NCBI GenBank assembly: GCA_014764605.1
Contig: JACXWG010000007.1
Location: forward strand, 1-44,987
DNA from: Quinella sp. 1Q5
Lineage (GTDB): Bacteria; Bacillota; Negativicutes; Selenomonadales; Selenomonadaceae
Direction: 5' to 3'
DNA: 44,987 nt
The position numbers and the translations under genes are program-made. Below, in pieces: positions 35,614 to 42,784 of the stretch; the first letter of the stretch is position 1, and each line of letters begins with the position of its first letter. A model generated the notes under the pieces. It was not told the DNA's origin. It was given only the letters and a program-made list of their open reading frames with translations, and made no database searches.

Positions 35614-37503
35614 ATGCAAGAGGCGATGCAAAAGTTTGGTCGCTTCCTCAGCGCGATGGTCATGCCAAATATCGGCGCATTCATTGCCTGGGGTTTTATC
35701 ACAGCACTCTTTATCCCTGCAGGCTGGATTCCTAATGAAGGGCTTGCAGAACTCGTCGGACCTATGGCTAAATGGTTGTTGCCGTTGCTGATAGGCTTCA
35801 CGGGTGGCGAGGTCGTCAACGGTCACCGCGGCGGCGTCGTAGGCGCGATTGCTACTGCTGGTATTATTGTCGGCACTGATATTCCTATGTTTATGGGCGC
35901 AATGATTATGGGTCCTATCGGCGGCATTGCGATTAAGAAGTTTGACGAGGCGGCGCAAGATTCAATCCCCGGCGGCTTCGAGATGTTGGTTAATAACTTC
36001 TCGGCGGGCATTATCGGCGGTATCCTCGCCTGCGCGGCTTACAGCTTCGTTGGTCCGATAGTCTCAAGCATTACGGATGGACTTGCTTCGGCGGTCGGTG
36101 CAATCGTCAGCGCGGGACTCCTTCCGCTCGTGTCAATTCTCGTTGAGCCGGCGAAGATTCTGTTCCTAAACAACGCAATCAATCACGGCGTCTTCACTCC
36201 GCTCGGTATGCAACAAGCGCAGGAAGTCGGCAAATCAGTCTTCTTCATGATTGAATCAAATCCTGGTCCTGGCTTGGGCGTCCTGCTTGCTTACTCGTTG
36301 TTTGGCGTCGGCAATGCTAGAGGTTCTGCACCCGGCGCGGTCATCATTCACTTCTTCGGCGGCATTCACGAAATCTATTTCCCCTATGTCCTCATGAAAC
36401 CTACTCTGATTCTCGCAGTCATGGCGGGCGGTGTCACGGGCGTTTTCACGCTGACTTTGCTTAACGGCGGTCTCGTAGCACCTGCGGCTCCTGGTTCCTT
36501 TATCGCGATTATGGCTATGACGGCTCCTGGCGCATACTTCGCTAACGTGGCGGCTGTCGCGGCTGCGGCTGGTGTGAGTTTTGCAATCAGTTCAATCTTT
36601 ATCAAAGCGACGGCGGCGGCTGATGCTGAAAAAGAAGACGCACTCGAAGCGGCGCAAGCTAATATGAAGTCCATGAAGGCGGCTAGCAAAGGTCAAGCGG
36701 TCGAGGGCGAAAAGCAAGTCGAAGGCAAAGACATTAAGTTTATCGTCTACGCTTGCGATGCGGGCATGGGCTCCAGTGCACTCGGCGCGGCGGCTCTTCG
36801 TAAGAAACTTCATAAAGACGGCTACAAGAACATCACGGTTAAGAACTTCGCAATCGGCAACATTCCTAAGGACGCGCAAATCGTCGTCAGCCACGAAAAA
36901 CTTGCTGAACGCGCAAGGGCTGATTCTCCGCAAGCTGAACACATTTGGGTTAAGGACTTCACCAACAATAATGTTTACGACGTTATCAGCGAACGCTTGA
37001 AGGGCGGCGGCGTATCGGCTCCTGCTCCCGACGCTGGCGGCGAAGATGAACAAGCTCAATCTCTCAAGGAAGGCGTCTTGCTCAAAGAAAACGTCAAAGT
37101 CGGCTTGAAGTCCGTTAGCAAGGAAGAGGCTATCAAAGCGGCGGGCGAGCTCCTCTTCAAGAGCGGCTACGTTGAAAAGGAATATATCGACGGCATGTTG
37201 GCTCGTGAACGCGACATTTCAACTTATATCGGTCAGGGCATTGCGATTCCTCACGGCGAAAACGCGGTTAAAAAGCACGTCATAAAGACTGGCTTGGTTG
37301 TCATGCAATATCCGCAGGGCGTCAAATTCTCCGACGAAAACACCGCGCATTTGATTGTTGGTATCGCGGGCAAGGGTGACGACCATTTGGCGATTATCGC
37401 AAACCTCGCGACGATTACTATGGAATACTCCGAAGAAGATTTGCACAAGGCTTACACGACTAAAGACCCGCAAGTACTCTTCGACATGTTCACGAAAGGC
37501 TAA
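35614..37503 (+). CDS. mtlA: Mannitol PTS enzyme EIICBA
   Basis: 629 residues from ATG 35614. The EIIC membrane domain (~1-340) has GRFLSAMVMPNIGAFIAWG and the substrate region GGIHEIYFPYVLMKP. EIIB (~375-470) carries the phospho-cysteine Cys381 in YACDAGMGSSALGA. EIIA (~485-629) carries the phospho-histidine His547 in GIAIPHGENAV. It imports mannitol and releases mannitol 1-phosphate, drawing phosphate from HPr. All three domains are in one chain, as in E. coli; no separate mtlF or mtlR is present. First gene of mtlA-cupin-mtlD. Confidence 0.97.
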   Translation: MQEAMQKFGRFLSAMVMPNIGAFIAWGFITALFIPAGWIPNEGLAELVGPMAKWLLPLLIGFTGGEVVNGHRGGVVGAIATAGIIVGTDIPMFMGAMIMGPIGGIAIKKFDEAAQDSIPGGFEMLVNNFSAGIIGGILACAAYSFVGPIVSSITDGLASAVGAIVSAGLLPLVSILVEPAKILFLNNAINHGVFTPLGMQQAQEVGKSVFFMIESNPGPGLGVLLAYSLFGVGNARGSAPGAVIIHFFGGIHEIYFPYVLMKPTLILAVMAGGVTGVFTLTLLNGGLVAPAAPGSFIAIMAMTAPGAYFANVAAVAAAAGVSFAISSIFIKATAAADAEKEDALEAAQANMKSMKAASKGQAVEGEKQVEGKDIKFIVYACDAGMGSSALGAAALRKKLHKDGYKNITVKNFAIGNIPKDAQIVVSHEKLAERARADSPQAEHIWVKDFTNNNVYDVISERLKGGGVSAPAPDAGGEDEQAQSLKEGVLLKENVKVGLKSVSKEEAIKAAGELLFKSGYVEKEYIDGMLARERDISTYIGQGIAIPHGENAVKKHVIKTGLVVMQYPQGVKFSDENTAHLIVGIAGKGDDHLAIIANLATITMEYSEEDLHKAYTTKDPQVLFDMFTKG

Positions 37504-37506
37504 GCC

Positions 37507-38013
37507 ATGAAAAAATTCTTCGCAACACTAATCGCGGCAACGTTCGTAGCGTTCGGCGCACAAGCTCAAGCGGCATATTATCCCTCGGCTGATGAAGTCA
37601 CGGTGAAGGTCGCCAACTCTGGCGGAACATTCTTCCCCGTCGGCAATCCCAACGTCAATTACGAAAAGTATTTCACAGGTCAAACGTTCCTTGCGCCGCT
37701 GTCAACCAAAGACTCAATCAACGTAGCGAACGTCACGTTCATTGACGGGGCGCATACCTTCTGGCATATCCACCACGGCACATGTCAAATTCTCGTGGCG
37801 GAATCGGGCGCAGGTTACGTTCAAATCTGGGGACAAGAACCCGTCAAGTTGATACCAGGCGTAGTGTTCACCGTTCCCGAAGGCGTCAAACATTGGCACG
37901 GCGCGGCACCTGGCAAGATGATGCAACACTTATCAATCATGCAAGCAAGCTCGGAAGTCTCGACGGATTGGCTTGAACCCATCGATGAGAAATTTTTTAG
38001 AAGTCTAAAGTAG
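37507..38013 (+). CDS. Exported cupin-domain protein
   Basis: 168 residues with a signal peptide (FFATLIAATFVAFGAQAQA). A single cupin barrel follows: FWHIHHGTCQILVAESGAGYVQIWG, with metal-type histidines HIHH, and the second motif PGVVFTVPEGVKHWHGAA. Similar cupins are linked to carboxymuconolactone-decarboxylase-type proteins. It starts 3 bases after mtlA and ends 11 bases before mtlD, so it is part of the mannitol operon although it should act outside the cytoplasm. Substrate unknown. Confidence 0.85.
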   Translation: MKKFFATLIAATFVAFGAQAQAAYYPSADEVTVKVANSGGTFFPVGNPNVNYEKYFTGQTFLAPLSTKDSINVANVTFIDGAHTFWHIHHGTCQILVAESGAGYVQIWGQEPVKLIPGVVFTVPEGVKHWHGAAPGKMMQHLSIMQASSEVSTDWLEPIDEKFFRSLK

Positions 38014-38024
38014 GAGGTAATCAC

Positions 38025-39158
38025 ATGAAGAAGGCTGTACACTTCGGCGCGGGCAATATCGGACGCGGCTTTATCGGACTGCTCTTAAGTCAAGCGGGCT
38101 ATCACGTGACGTTTGTTGACGTAGCGGCTCCTTTGGTCGACGATATTAACACGCTCGGCAAGTACAACGTGCAAATCTTCGGCGAGGCTGAAAAAACTCT
38201 CGTCGAGAACGTCAGCGCAATCAACAGCAACGAAAACCTCGACGCGCTCCTTGATGCAATCGTTGAGGCGGACATTGTCACGACGGCCATTGGCCCGAAT
38301 ATCTTAAAGTTCATCGCCCCGAACATCGCTAAGGGTCTTACCAAACGCGTTGCGACAAACAAGACGCCGCTTAACATCATCGCCTGCGAAAACATGGTCG
38401 GCGGCTCCACCGTGCTTAAAGGTTTCGTTTATCAAAACTTAGCGGACGACGTTAAGCCCGAAATCGATAAGCTAATTGGCTTCCCCGACGCGGCTGTTGA
38501 TAGAATCGTTCCCTTGCAGAAGAATTACGAAAAACTTTTGGTCAAGGTCGAACCGTACGCCGAATGGGATGTTGATTCAAATGGCGTCGTCGGTGAATTG
38601 CCGCCGATTAAAGGTATGACGCTCGTAGACAACCTCGGCGCGTACATTGAACGCAAACTCTTTACCGTCAACACGGGGCACGCCTCCATTGCTTACCTTG
38701 CGTATCAAAATGGCTTACCCGATATAAGCTCCGCCATGCGCGACGAAGACATTGTTGCCGCCGCTCGCGCCGTTTGGGCTGAGACTTCTGCCATGTTGAT
38801 TGATAAATACGGCTTCGACCCCATTGTCCATCAAAAGTACGTAATGACGACTGAGGAACGCTTTAAGAACACCGAAATCAGCGACGAAGTTACCCGCGTG
38901 GCACGTGGTCCAAAGCGCAAACTTTCCGCTGGCGACCGTCTAGTAAGTCCTGCAATTCAGCTCATCGAAAGCGGCAAAAAGCCCGTCGCATTGGCTAAGG
39001 TCATTGCCGCCGCTCTGAAGTTTGATTACGCCGAGGACAAAGAAGCCGTCGAGGTTCAAGACTTCATCAAGGCGAACGGTATCGACGCCGCGATAACTCA
39101 TTTCACGAGCGTAACGCCTTATTCCAAACTCTTCGCTCTCATCAAAGCCAACTTGTAA
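38025..39158 (+). CDS. mtlD: Mannitol-1-phosphate 5-dehydrogenase
   Basis: 377 residues. NAD-binding start HFGAGNIGRGFIGLLL, then the polyol dehydrogenase core (ACENMVGGST, FPDAAVDRIVPLQ, VEPYAEWDVD, FTVNTGHASIAYLAY). It oxidises mannitol 1-phosphate made by MtlA to fructose 6-phosphate, feeding glycolysis. RBS AGGAGGT. Last gene of the operon; a terminator starts 30 bases on. Confidence 0.97.
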   Translation: MKKAVHFGAGNIGRGFIGLLLSQAGYHVTFVDVAAPLVDDINTLGKYNVQIFGEAEKTLVENVSAINSNENLDALLDAIVEADIVTTAIGPNILKFIAPNIAKGLTKRVATNKTPLNIIACENMVGGSTVLKGFVYQNLADDVKPEIDKLIGFPDAAVDRIVPLQKNYEKLLVKVEPYAEWDVDSNGVVGELPPIKGMTLVDNLGAYIERKLFTVNTGHASIAYLAYQNGLPDISSAMRDEDIVAAARAVWAETSAMLIDKYGFDPIVHQKYVMTTEERFKNTEISDEVTRVARGPKRKLSAGDRLVSPAIQLIESGKKPVALAKVIAAALKFDYAEDKEAVEVQDFIKANGIDAAITHFTSVTPYSKLFALIKANL

Positions 39159-39187
39159 TCCTTTGGCACTTACCATAAAAAAATTGC

Positions 39188-39220
39188 CCCGCCGCTCTTC
39201 GTGAGTGACGGGATTTTTTT
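39188..39220 (+). terminator. Terminator of mtl operon (flank copy 1 of element B)
   Basis: CCCG-CCGCTC / GAGTGA-CGGG hairpin with seven T. The whole 39-bp unit 39188-39226 recurs at 39304-39342. Confidence 0.85.
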
Positions 39221-39226
39221 AATCAT

Positions 39227-39303
39227 TACATTATGCGCGGCAACCAGTTTCGATTGTCGAAGACGTGAACGCGTTACGCTATTTGACAACTTTTTAAAAG
39301 TTG
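39227..39303 (+). repeat. Small palindrome-ended element B
   Basis: 77 bp between two direct copies of a 39-bp terminator unit. It starts TACATTATGCGCGGC and ends in CAACTTTT-T-AAAAGTTG (39287-39303). It aligns end to end with element A at 14646-14723, in the same layout. No coding capacity. Confidence 0.75.
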
Positions 39304-39336
39304 CCCGCCGCTCTTCGCGAGTGACGGGGATTTTTT
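39304..39336. terminator. Second copy of the terminator (flank copy 2 of element B)
   Basis: Same hairpin as 39188-39220 with three differences over the 39-bp unit (39304-39342). It also overlaps the stop codon (39335-39337) of the minus-strand gene, so it was probably the ancestral bidirectional terminator. Confidence 0.85.
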
Positions 39337-39838
39337 AATCATAGAGGAAAACGACCTTCAATGCCTTTAGAAATTTCGTCGCGTAGTTCTCAACCAAAAT
39401 CCGATTGGAATCTTCAAGCGATACGACAGGGTCGCTATTGAAATTTTTCAGAGCAATCGCCTTGACGATAAGAGGGTTTGTCCCTGCGCGGTCGACGGCT
39501 TCGGGGTCGTCAATGTAATCAACCATACCCATTTCGATAATTTTATCAATGTCAAGGTTCTTGTGTCCGTAAATCTTCGTGCCGTTGATATTCATAATGA
39601 CGGGAGACATTGCGGTTTTTAGCCCCAAGCCTCTGCAATCGACGATTAAGCCGGTATAGATGCCTTCAGCCATCTCCGCATAGTCCGATACCATTCTTTT
39701 CTTTGTCTGAACGGGCGTTGAAGATTCCGTATCAACCTGAACGTCGACATGCACGCTAGCCGAGGCGCATTCGCCACTTGCACCCGTCGCTAGGATAATC
39801 GCCGCCGCCACTGCTGGTAAAAGCTTCACTCCTTGCAA
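39335..39838 (-). CDS. Exported protein with LPP20-like-locus C-terminal module
   Basis: 167 residues from a TTG at 39838 (GGGGAG 8 bases upstream; a GTG at 39847 would leave no spacing). A signal peptide (LLPAVAAAIILATGASGECASA) is followed by a conserved-looking module: AEGIYTGLIVDCRGLGLKTAMSPVIMNINGTKIYGHKNLDIDKIIEMGMVDYI, then AGTNPLIVKAIAL. I recall such modules in Selenomonadales exported proteins near LPP20/FlgT-like genes; function is unknown. The stop codon lies inside the duplicated terminator unit. Confidence 0.65.
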   Translation of the reverse strand: MQGVKLLPAVAAAIILATGASGECASASVHVDVQVDTESSTPVQTKKRMVSDYAEMAEGIYTGLIVDCRGLGLKTAMSPVIMNINGTKIYGHKNLDIDKIIEMGMVDYIDDPEAVDRAGTNPLIVKAIALKNFNSDPVVSLEDSNRILVENYATKFLKALKVVFLYD

Positions 39839-39892
39839 ATTAACCACTCCCCTTTCCGACGACAGAATATCACTAGCTTATGAAAACTATAT

Positions 39893-39918
39893 AAAAAAAA
39901 CGCCCCAAGAATGAGGCG
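39893..39918 (-). terminator. Terminator of the DUF6033-type gene
   Basis: Minus strand CGCCTC-ATTCTT-GGGGCG followed by TTTTTTTT. Confidence 0.85.
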
Positions 39919-39943
39919 GCAATTATTCTTGTTTAATGTTCGA

Positions 39944-40681
39944 TTAGATGAGAGCTTCCTCTTCGGGGATTTCGTCCCAGTTGATTCCGAAAATCTTAGC
40001 GAGCAGTTCTTCTTCGTTCGACGCTTCAACGTCCGCACTCTTGAAAACAACCGGCATACCGTCTCCAGGCGTCTTTTCGGTTTTAGCCTCGTCGTTAGCT
40101 TTCTGTTCTTCGGCGCGTTTCTCTTTGGCGGCCTCCAAGCGTTCTTGCTGTTCGGTGGAAAGTTTCTCAAGCTGTGCAAAGAGTGTCATATTACCTTCGC
40201 TGTCAAAGGAGACGCTGAGTTGGGAGAATTGCACGCCTTCGCCTAAATCCTTTTCCGAAAGATTCTTGAGCATGTCGACGGCATTACCGACTTGCCCCAT
40301 CGTCTTTTCGGCGTAGTCTTCGTCAGCTGCCATCTTCTCAATCTCCTCGGCGGTGAACATGACCGAATACTCCTTGGTACTGCCGACTGTCTTTGAAGTG
40401 TCCATGTCGTTGGAGATGATGAAGTCGTAGTCGCCGTACTTCTTGCGCAGGTTCTCTAAGAAACTCTTTGCCTTGTCGGAAAGTTGCGCCTCGTCATTAG
40501 TCTTAGAGTTCTCCAAGGCATTCAAGCCCTCGTCGGAGATTTCAACAGTCGTATTACCCATAAGGTTAGCGACGGGGTTTTGCTCCTCAGTAGTTTTGGT
40601 TGAAGTCGTCGTCGATTGACTGCCGAACTGCACGACGCTTTGATAAGACTTTAGGAAACTCGCGCTGATTGTGTTTAACAT
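39944..40681 (-). CDS. DUF6033-type cytoplasmic protein of unknown function
   Basis: 245 residues, no signal peptide or membrane segment. It has a Ser/Thr-rich N-terminus, a central block with LSDKAKSFLENLRKKYGDYDFIISNDMDTSK that I associate from memory with DUF6033, and an acidic, Glu/Lys-rich coiled-coil C-terminus (EKLSTEQQERLEAAKEKRAEEQKAND). The calculated character is strongly acidic. ATG 40681 has GGAGGG upstream. It is divergent from htrA with well-separated promoters. Confidence 0.65.
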   Translation of the reverse strand: MLNTISASFLKSYQSVVQFGSQSTTTSTKTTEEQNPVANLMGNTTVEISDEGLNALENSKTNDEAQLSDKAKSFLENLRKKYGDYDFIISNDMDTSKTVGSTKEYSVMFTAEEIEKMAADEDYAEKTMGQVGNAVDMLKNLSEKDLGEGVQFSQLSVSFDSEGNMTLFAQLEKLSTEQQERLEAAKEKRAEEQKANDEAKTEKTPGDGMPVVFKSADVEASNEEELLAKIFGINWDEIPEEEALI

Positions 40682-40730
40682 GATGTGTCCCTCCTTAACA
40701 AAAAATCATTCCGTTGTTTGAAGCGGATTT

Positions 40731-40760
40731 ATTATAGCCCGCTACCGCCCGTCAAGTCAA
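40731..40760 (-). promoter_or_regulatory. SigA promoter of the DUF6033-type gene
   Basis: Minus strand TTGACT (40760-40755), 18-base spacer, TATAAT (40736-40731). Confidence 0.75.
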
Positions 40761-40778
40761 TTCTAACCGAAATTAAAA

Positions 40779-40807
40779 TTGACAATCGGCGACGCAAAAC
40801 TTACAAT
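40779..40807 (+). promoter_or_regulatory. SigA promoter of htrA-rlmH
   Basis: TTGACA (40779-40784), 17-base spacer, TACAAT (40802-40807). Confidence 0.88.
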
Positions 40808-40828
40808 GACTGCGGAGGTGCGTTAAGC

Positions 40829-41983
40829 ATGAGGTCTAAGAAAATAGCAAAGATAATCTGCGCGGCGGCGGTCGCGACGACGTTGACGTTTGGGGGTTGC
40901 GGCGGTCTTACGGGTATGGGCGATTCTGACTCTGACACTAAGTCGGCGGGTGAGAAGTCCACAGTAACCCAGACGGCACACACGGAAGCGGCTCCGAAGA
41001 CGCCTAACCAACCAGAGAATAGCGGAAAGATTTCCGACGCGAGGAATACTCCCGCCGTGCGCGTGGCTAGGACGGTCGGTCCTGCGGTCGTCGGCATAAC
41101 CAATAAAGCGATTGCTCGTGACTTTTTCGACAGGACATTTGAGACGGAAGGCGTCGGCTCAGGCGTCATTTTCAAAAGCGACGGCTACATTATCACGAAC
41201 AATCACGTTATCGCGGGGGCAAAGGAGATTATCGTTTCGCTCTCGGACGGCAACACGATAAACGGAACCTTAATTGGAACTGACGAGATGACGGATATAG
41301 CAGTTGTCAAAGTCGACGCTAAGGACTTGCCGACGGCGGAGCTTGGCGATTCTGATGAAGTTGTCGTCGGAGAACCGGCAATCGCTATCGGCAACCCTAT
41401 GGGCTTGGAGTTTCAAGGCTCGGTGACGGTTGGCGTTATCAGTGCACTCAATCGAACCCTAGATTTGAACGACAGACGCGTTAAGCTTCTGCAAACCGAC
41501 GCGGCGATTAGTCCTGGCAATTCGGGCGGCGCATTGGTCAACGCGGATGGAGAAGTTATCGGCATTAACAGTGCTAAGCTTGCGACCAATGGCGTAGAGG
41601 GCATGGGCTTTGCGATTCCGATTAACACCGTCAAAACGATTGTCAATGAGCTAATGGAAAAAGGTTACGTGGCTCGTCCTTATCTGGGCGTTACGATTTT
41701 TGATAAGCCCACTGCCGCCCGCTACGGTTATCAGCTGTCGATTGATAAGGGCGTCTACGTCTTCCAGGTTGCGATTGATTCGCCCGCAGGTCGTGCAGGC
41801 TTCCAACGCGGTGACATTATCCTTAGCATTGACGGCAAGGACGTAAACTCTGTGGCGGACGTTCGCAACGGGGTCGCGGCTCACAAGGTCGGCGATAAAG
41901 TCAAAGTTCGCTACGACAGAGAGGGACGCGAGGAGACTGTCGAAGTCACGTTAGAAGAAATGCCTCAGCCTTCCAATCAATGA
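40829..41983 (+). CDS. htrA: HtrA/DegP-type serine protease with PDZ domain
   Basis: 384 residues from ATG 40829 (GGAGGTG upstream). The N-terminal hydrophobic segment ends in a lipobox-like TLTFGGC, so it may be a lipoprotein, or membrane anchored. A Ser/Thr/Pro linker leads to the trypsin-like domain with His126 (NNHVI), Asp156 (TDIAVVKV) and Ser232 (GNSGGALVN), then one PDZ domain (PYLGVTIFD..., AGFQRGDIILSIDGKDVNS). It degrades or refolds damaged envelope proteins. Its end overlaps rlmH by 4 bases, a pairing common in Bacillota. Confidence 0.96.
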   Translation: MRSKKIAKIICAAAVATTLTFGGCGGLTGMGDSDSDTKSAGEKSTVTQTAHTEAAPKTPNQPENSGKISDARNTPAVRVARTVGPAVVGITNKAIARDFFDRTFETEGVGSGVIFKSDGYIITNNHVIAGAKEIIVSLSDGNTINGTLIGTDEMTDIAVVKVDAKDLPTAELGDSDEVVVGEPAIAIGNPMGLEFQGSVTVGVISALNRTLDLNDRRVKLLQTDAAISPGNSGGALVNADGEVIGINSAKLATNGVEGMGFAIPINTVKTIVNELMEKGYVARPYLGVTIFDKPTAARYGYQLSIDKGVYVFQVAIDSPAGRAGFQRGDIILSIDGKDVNSVADVRNGVAAHKVGDKVKVRYDREGREETVEVTLEEMPQPSNQ

Positions 41984-42423
41984 AGATAAATCTAATCGTA
42001 GTCGGCAAATTAAAGGAAAGATTTCTAGTCGAGGGCGTGGCGGAGTATGCAAAGCGTCTGCAGAAGTTCGCACGGCTTGAAGTCCGCGAGGTGCCCGAAT
42101 GTCGCACGGTCGAAGAGGAAGGACAGAAAATCTTATCGCTTGTGCCAAAGGATTCGTGGCTGTGTGTATTGGACGTTTCAGGCGTGGAATTGACTTCGGA
42201 GGACTTCGCAAAGAAAATCGCCGCGCTGAACTTGGGCGGCGTGAGCAATCTGACATTTGCAATCGGAGGGGCGTTCGGCTTGAGCGAGGAACTCAAGTCG
42301 GCGGCGTCCTTCCGATTATCTTTGTCAAAGATGACGCTAACTCATCAAATGGCGCGGCTCGTCCTCGTCGAACAAATCTACCGTGCATTCAAAATCAATC
42401 GCAACGAACCCTATCACTGGTAG
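41980..42423 (+). CDS. rlmH: 23S rRNA pseudouridine-1915 N3-methyltransferase RlmH
   Basis: 147 residues. SPOUT-fold signature: INLIVVGKLKERF at the start, LCVLDVSGVELTSEDFA, FAIGGAFGLSEELK forming the trefoil-knot SAM site, and LTHQMARLVLVEQIYRAFKINRNEPYHW at the end. It methylates m3-pseudouridine 1915 in helix 69 as a homodimer. Translationally coupled to htrA. The final residue is Trp where I expect Lys or Arg; the core is intact. Confidence 0.96.
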   Translation: MKINLIVVGKLKERFLVEGVAEYAKRLQKFARLEVREVPECRTVEEEGQKILSLVPKDSWLCVLDVSGVELTSEDFAKKIAALNLGGVSNLTFAIGGAFGLSEELKSAASFRLSLSKMTLTHQMARLVLVEQIYRAFKINRNEPYHW

Positions 42424-42434
42424 AAAACTTTTTC

Positions 42435-42463
42435 TTGAAAAATAGTGGGGCATTGCTTATAAT
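42435..42463 (+). promoter_or_regulatory. SigA promoter antisense to the small toxin-like gene
   Basis: TTGAAA (42435-42440), 17-base spacer, TATAAT (42458-42463). It starts 12 bases after rlmH and reads toward the minus-strand small ORF and, beyond it, the HPr-fusion gene. Confidence 0.8.
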
Positions 42464-42471
42464 TGCAATCG

Positions 42472-42495
42472 AAAACGCCCCGTCATGAACGGAGC
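42472..42495 (-). terminator. Terminator of the small toxin-like mRNA
   Basis: Minus strand GCTCCGT-TCATG-ACGGGGC stem, then GTTTTC. It would end an mRNA of about 250 nt started near 42721. Confidence 0.55.
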
Positions 42496-42594
42496 GCGGG
42501 CGAGTCGATGTTGGCGCGTCGGCTCTCTCCCGTAGTTAGAAACGTGTGGATTTAGGTCAAGAGCCGTTTTGCGGTGGCAAACCCGCTACCCGAC

Positions 42595-42672
42595 TTAGTC
42601 GAGGTACGCGAGCACTGACACAACCAGATTGAGACCCTGGAGAATCAGAGATGCGATTTCGTATTTCGTCAT
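42595..42672 (-). CDS. 25-residue hydrophobic peptide, candidate type I toxin
   Basis: ATG 42672 to TAA 42595. Peptide: MTKYEIASLILQ then GLNLVVSVLAYLD, a single membrane-spanning helix with charged ends, like the 'putative holin-like toxin'/TxpA-type peptides of Bacillota (from memory). A very strong GGGGAGGTG lies 6 bases upstream. It is held in a stem with the upstream CTCCTCA (loop GT), so translation should be repressed until the fold opens. The mRNA 5' leader (GTCGGCTCTCTCC) is complementary to its own 3' region (42518-42530), giving a long-range closing stem as in hok or aapA mRNAs. Antisense promoter on the other strand. Confidence 0.6.
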   Translation of the reverse strand: MTKYEIASLILQGLNLVVSVLAYLD

Positions 42673-42723
42673 GGTGCGTCACCTCCCCTCACTGAGGAGA
42701 GAGCCGACCATCTATCGCTTGGC

Positions 42724-42751
42724 AACGATTATAGCAGAAAGGCAATCGTTG
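42724..42751. promoter_or_regulatory. 8-bp dyad overlapping the toxin-like promoter
   Basis: CAACGATT (42724-42731) and AATCGTTG (42744-42751), perfect inverted repeats that overlap the -10 and reach toward the -35. A candidate operator. Confidence 0.4.
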
Positions 42752-42755
42752 TAGA
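42728..42755 (-). promoter_or_regulatory. Promoter of the toxin-like peptide gene
   Basis: Minus strand TATAAT (42733-42728) preceded by TGC (extended -10). The -35 is TCTACA (42755-42750) with a 16-base spacer. Confidence 0.65.
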
Positions 42756-42784
42756 GCGATTAATTTTTTGTTGGAGGGCAAGAC

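Larger units (their letters stand above)
42470..42690 (+). ncRNA. Candidate antisense (antitoxin) RNA
   Basis: RNA expected from the promoter at 42435-42463. It is complementary to the whole toxin-like ORF and its ribosome site. It includes GTCGGCTCTCTCC (42518-42530), identical to a stretch in the 5' leader of the minus-strand mRNA. The 3' end is not visible; it may also run on as a leader of the HPr-fusion gene. Existence rests on promoter quality and layout only. Confidence 0.4.

Noticed and set aside
42484..42535. Plus-strand ORF of 16 codons (MNGARAS...) in the antisense RNA
   Set aside because: No ribosome site, arginine/tryptophan-rich reading, and it overlaps the terminator stem of the other strand.
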